DNA of 28,531 nucleotides from Patulibacter sp040675535. GTDB taxonomy: Bacteria; Actinomycetota; Thermoleophilia; Solirubrobacterales; Solirubrobacteraceae. The stretch is from contig NZ_JBFAPC010000069.1 in the NCBI RefSeq assembly GCF_040675535.1, positions 1 through 28,531 on the forward strand. The letters are read 5' to 3'. Below are positions 28,213 through 28,531 of the stretch, in pieces; within the stretch, counting starts at the first letter, position 1; every line of letters starts with the position of its first letter. Position numbers and translations under genes: made by a program. Under the pieces are notes generated by a model, which did no database searches, was not told the origin of the DNA, and was given only the letters and a program-made list of their open reading frames with translations.

Positions 28213-28531
28213 GGGCGTCCCTCCATCCCCGCCGCTGAGGCGGCGCTTCCGCTCTGTGGCCAACATCGCACATCGAGACGTGTGAGTGGCACCGACGCCC
28301 AAGAGGCTCGCACGCCAGTGTGACACCGGTCCTCCTCCGAACGGGTGATCAGGGCCATCCAATGGGGCTGCGCACCATCCGACCGCGGTGTACGGGGGAC
28401 GCGGATCACCCGTAGTGATGCGGGTTTGGGGCCGAACGGCCCGCGCGGGCGGCGATCCATCGGGCGATGGATCTCCCCCGGGAGGGTGATGCCGCGCACC
28501 ACTTCCGCGGGGGAGGGTGGTGAGTGAGTTC
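28213..28531. other. Upstream region of the SCP2-like gene with inverted repeats
   Basis: No gene is visible. There is a perfect 10-bp inverted repeat ACGGGTGATC (28341-28350) and GATCACCCGT (28404-28413) with a 53-base spacer, and a perfect 8-bp hairpin GATCCATC (28454-28461) and GATGGATC (28466-28473) with a GGGC loop. These could be regulator sites for the SCP2-like gene or for a gene starting beyond the right edge. Confidence 0.4.

Overview
This is a GC-rich (estimated about 70 %) actinobacterial chromosome segment with 24 intact protein-coding genes, one 8-codon mini-ORF and no RNA gene, mobile element or CRISPR array that I could see. Several things point to an actinobacterium: a complete yrbE/mce lipid-importer operon, two enzyme families that depend on cofactor F420, a very strong G/C preference at codon third positions, and many promoters where a TANNNT -10 box sits only 6-7 bases before the start codon (leaderless transcripts). 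The mix of an mce operon without mycobacterial flanking genes, tandem GAF-LuxR regulators and beta-oxidation genes suggests Thermoleophilia (Solirubrobacterales-like), but that is inference from memory.

Left part (1-6266, all minus strand): an NADPH:F420 reductase (122-796); two translationally coupled paralogous GAF-LuxR regulators (1050-3304); a seven-helix membrane protein resembling the AveC/spirocyclase-like family (3423-4265); and a probable acyl-CoA dehydrogenase (beta-type subunit)-TetR operon (4520-6266).

Middle part (6460-15755): a MenB/BadI-type crotonase diverges from the dehydrogenase-TetR operon. It is followed by two strong hairpins, a secreted CocE/NonD-type serine hydrolase, a catalytic-type acyl-CoA dehydrogenase (minus), a small lipoprotein (minus), a luciferase-like F420-dependent oxidoreductase, an acetyl-CoA-synthetase-like acyl-CoA ligase, and two tandem NTF2/SnoaL-like proteins. 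The same palindrome (core AACGATCGTT) lies at the promoters of the TetR/dehydrogenase operon, the crotonase and the second dehydrogenase. These genes therefore look like one TetR regulon for degrading an acyl-CoA, possibly an alicyclic, steroid-like or terpenoid one.

Right part (15756-28531): a 570-bp regulatory region leads into yrbEA-yrbEB-mceA-B-C-D-E-F, with 1-4 base overlaps between most genes, ending in a perfect 28-base palindrome that is a likely terminator. A membrane protein of unknown function and, convergently, an SCP2-like lipid-binding protein follow. Taken together the window reads as a lipid uptake and catabolism island: import (Mce), extracellular hydrolysis (CocE-like), activation (ligase), oxidation (paired dehydrogenases, crotonase, NTF2-like isomerase/hydratase candidates), F420 redox chemistry (luciferase-like enzyme, F420 reductase) and lipid carriage (SCP2). 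The least described elements are the three-site TetR regulon with its split dehydrogenase pair, the leader mini-ORF before yrbEA, the promoter 13-mer shared by the NTF2 pair and the mce operon, and the proline-rich amphipathic tail of MceB.
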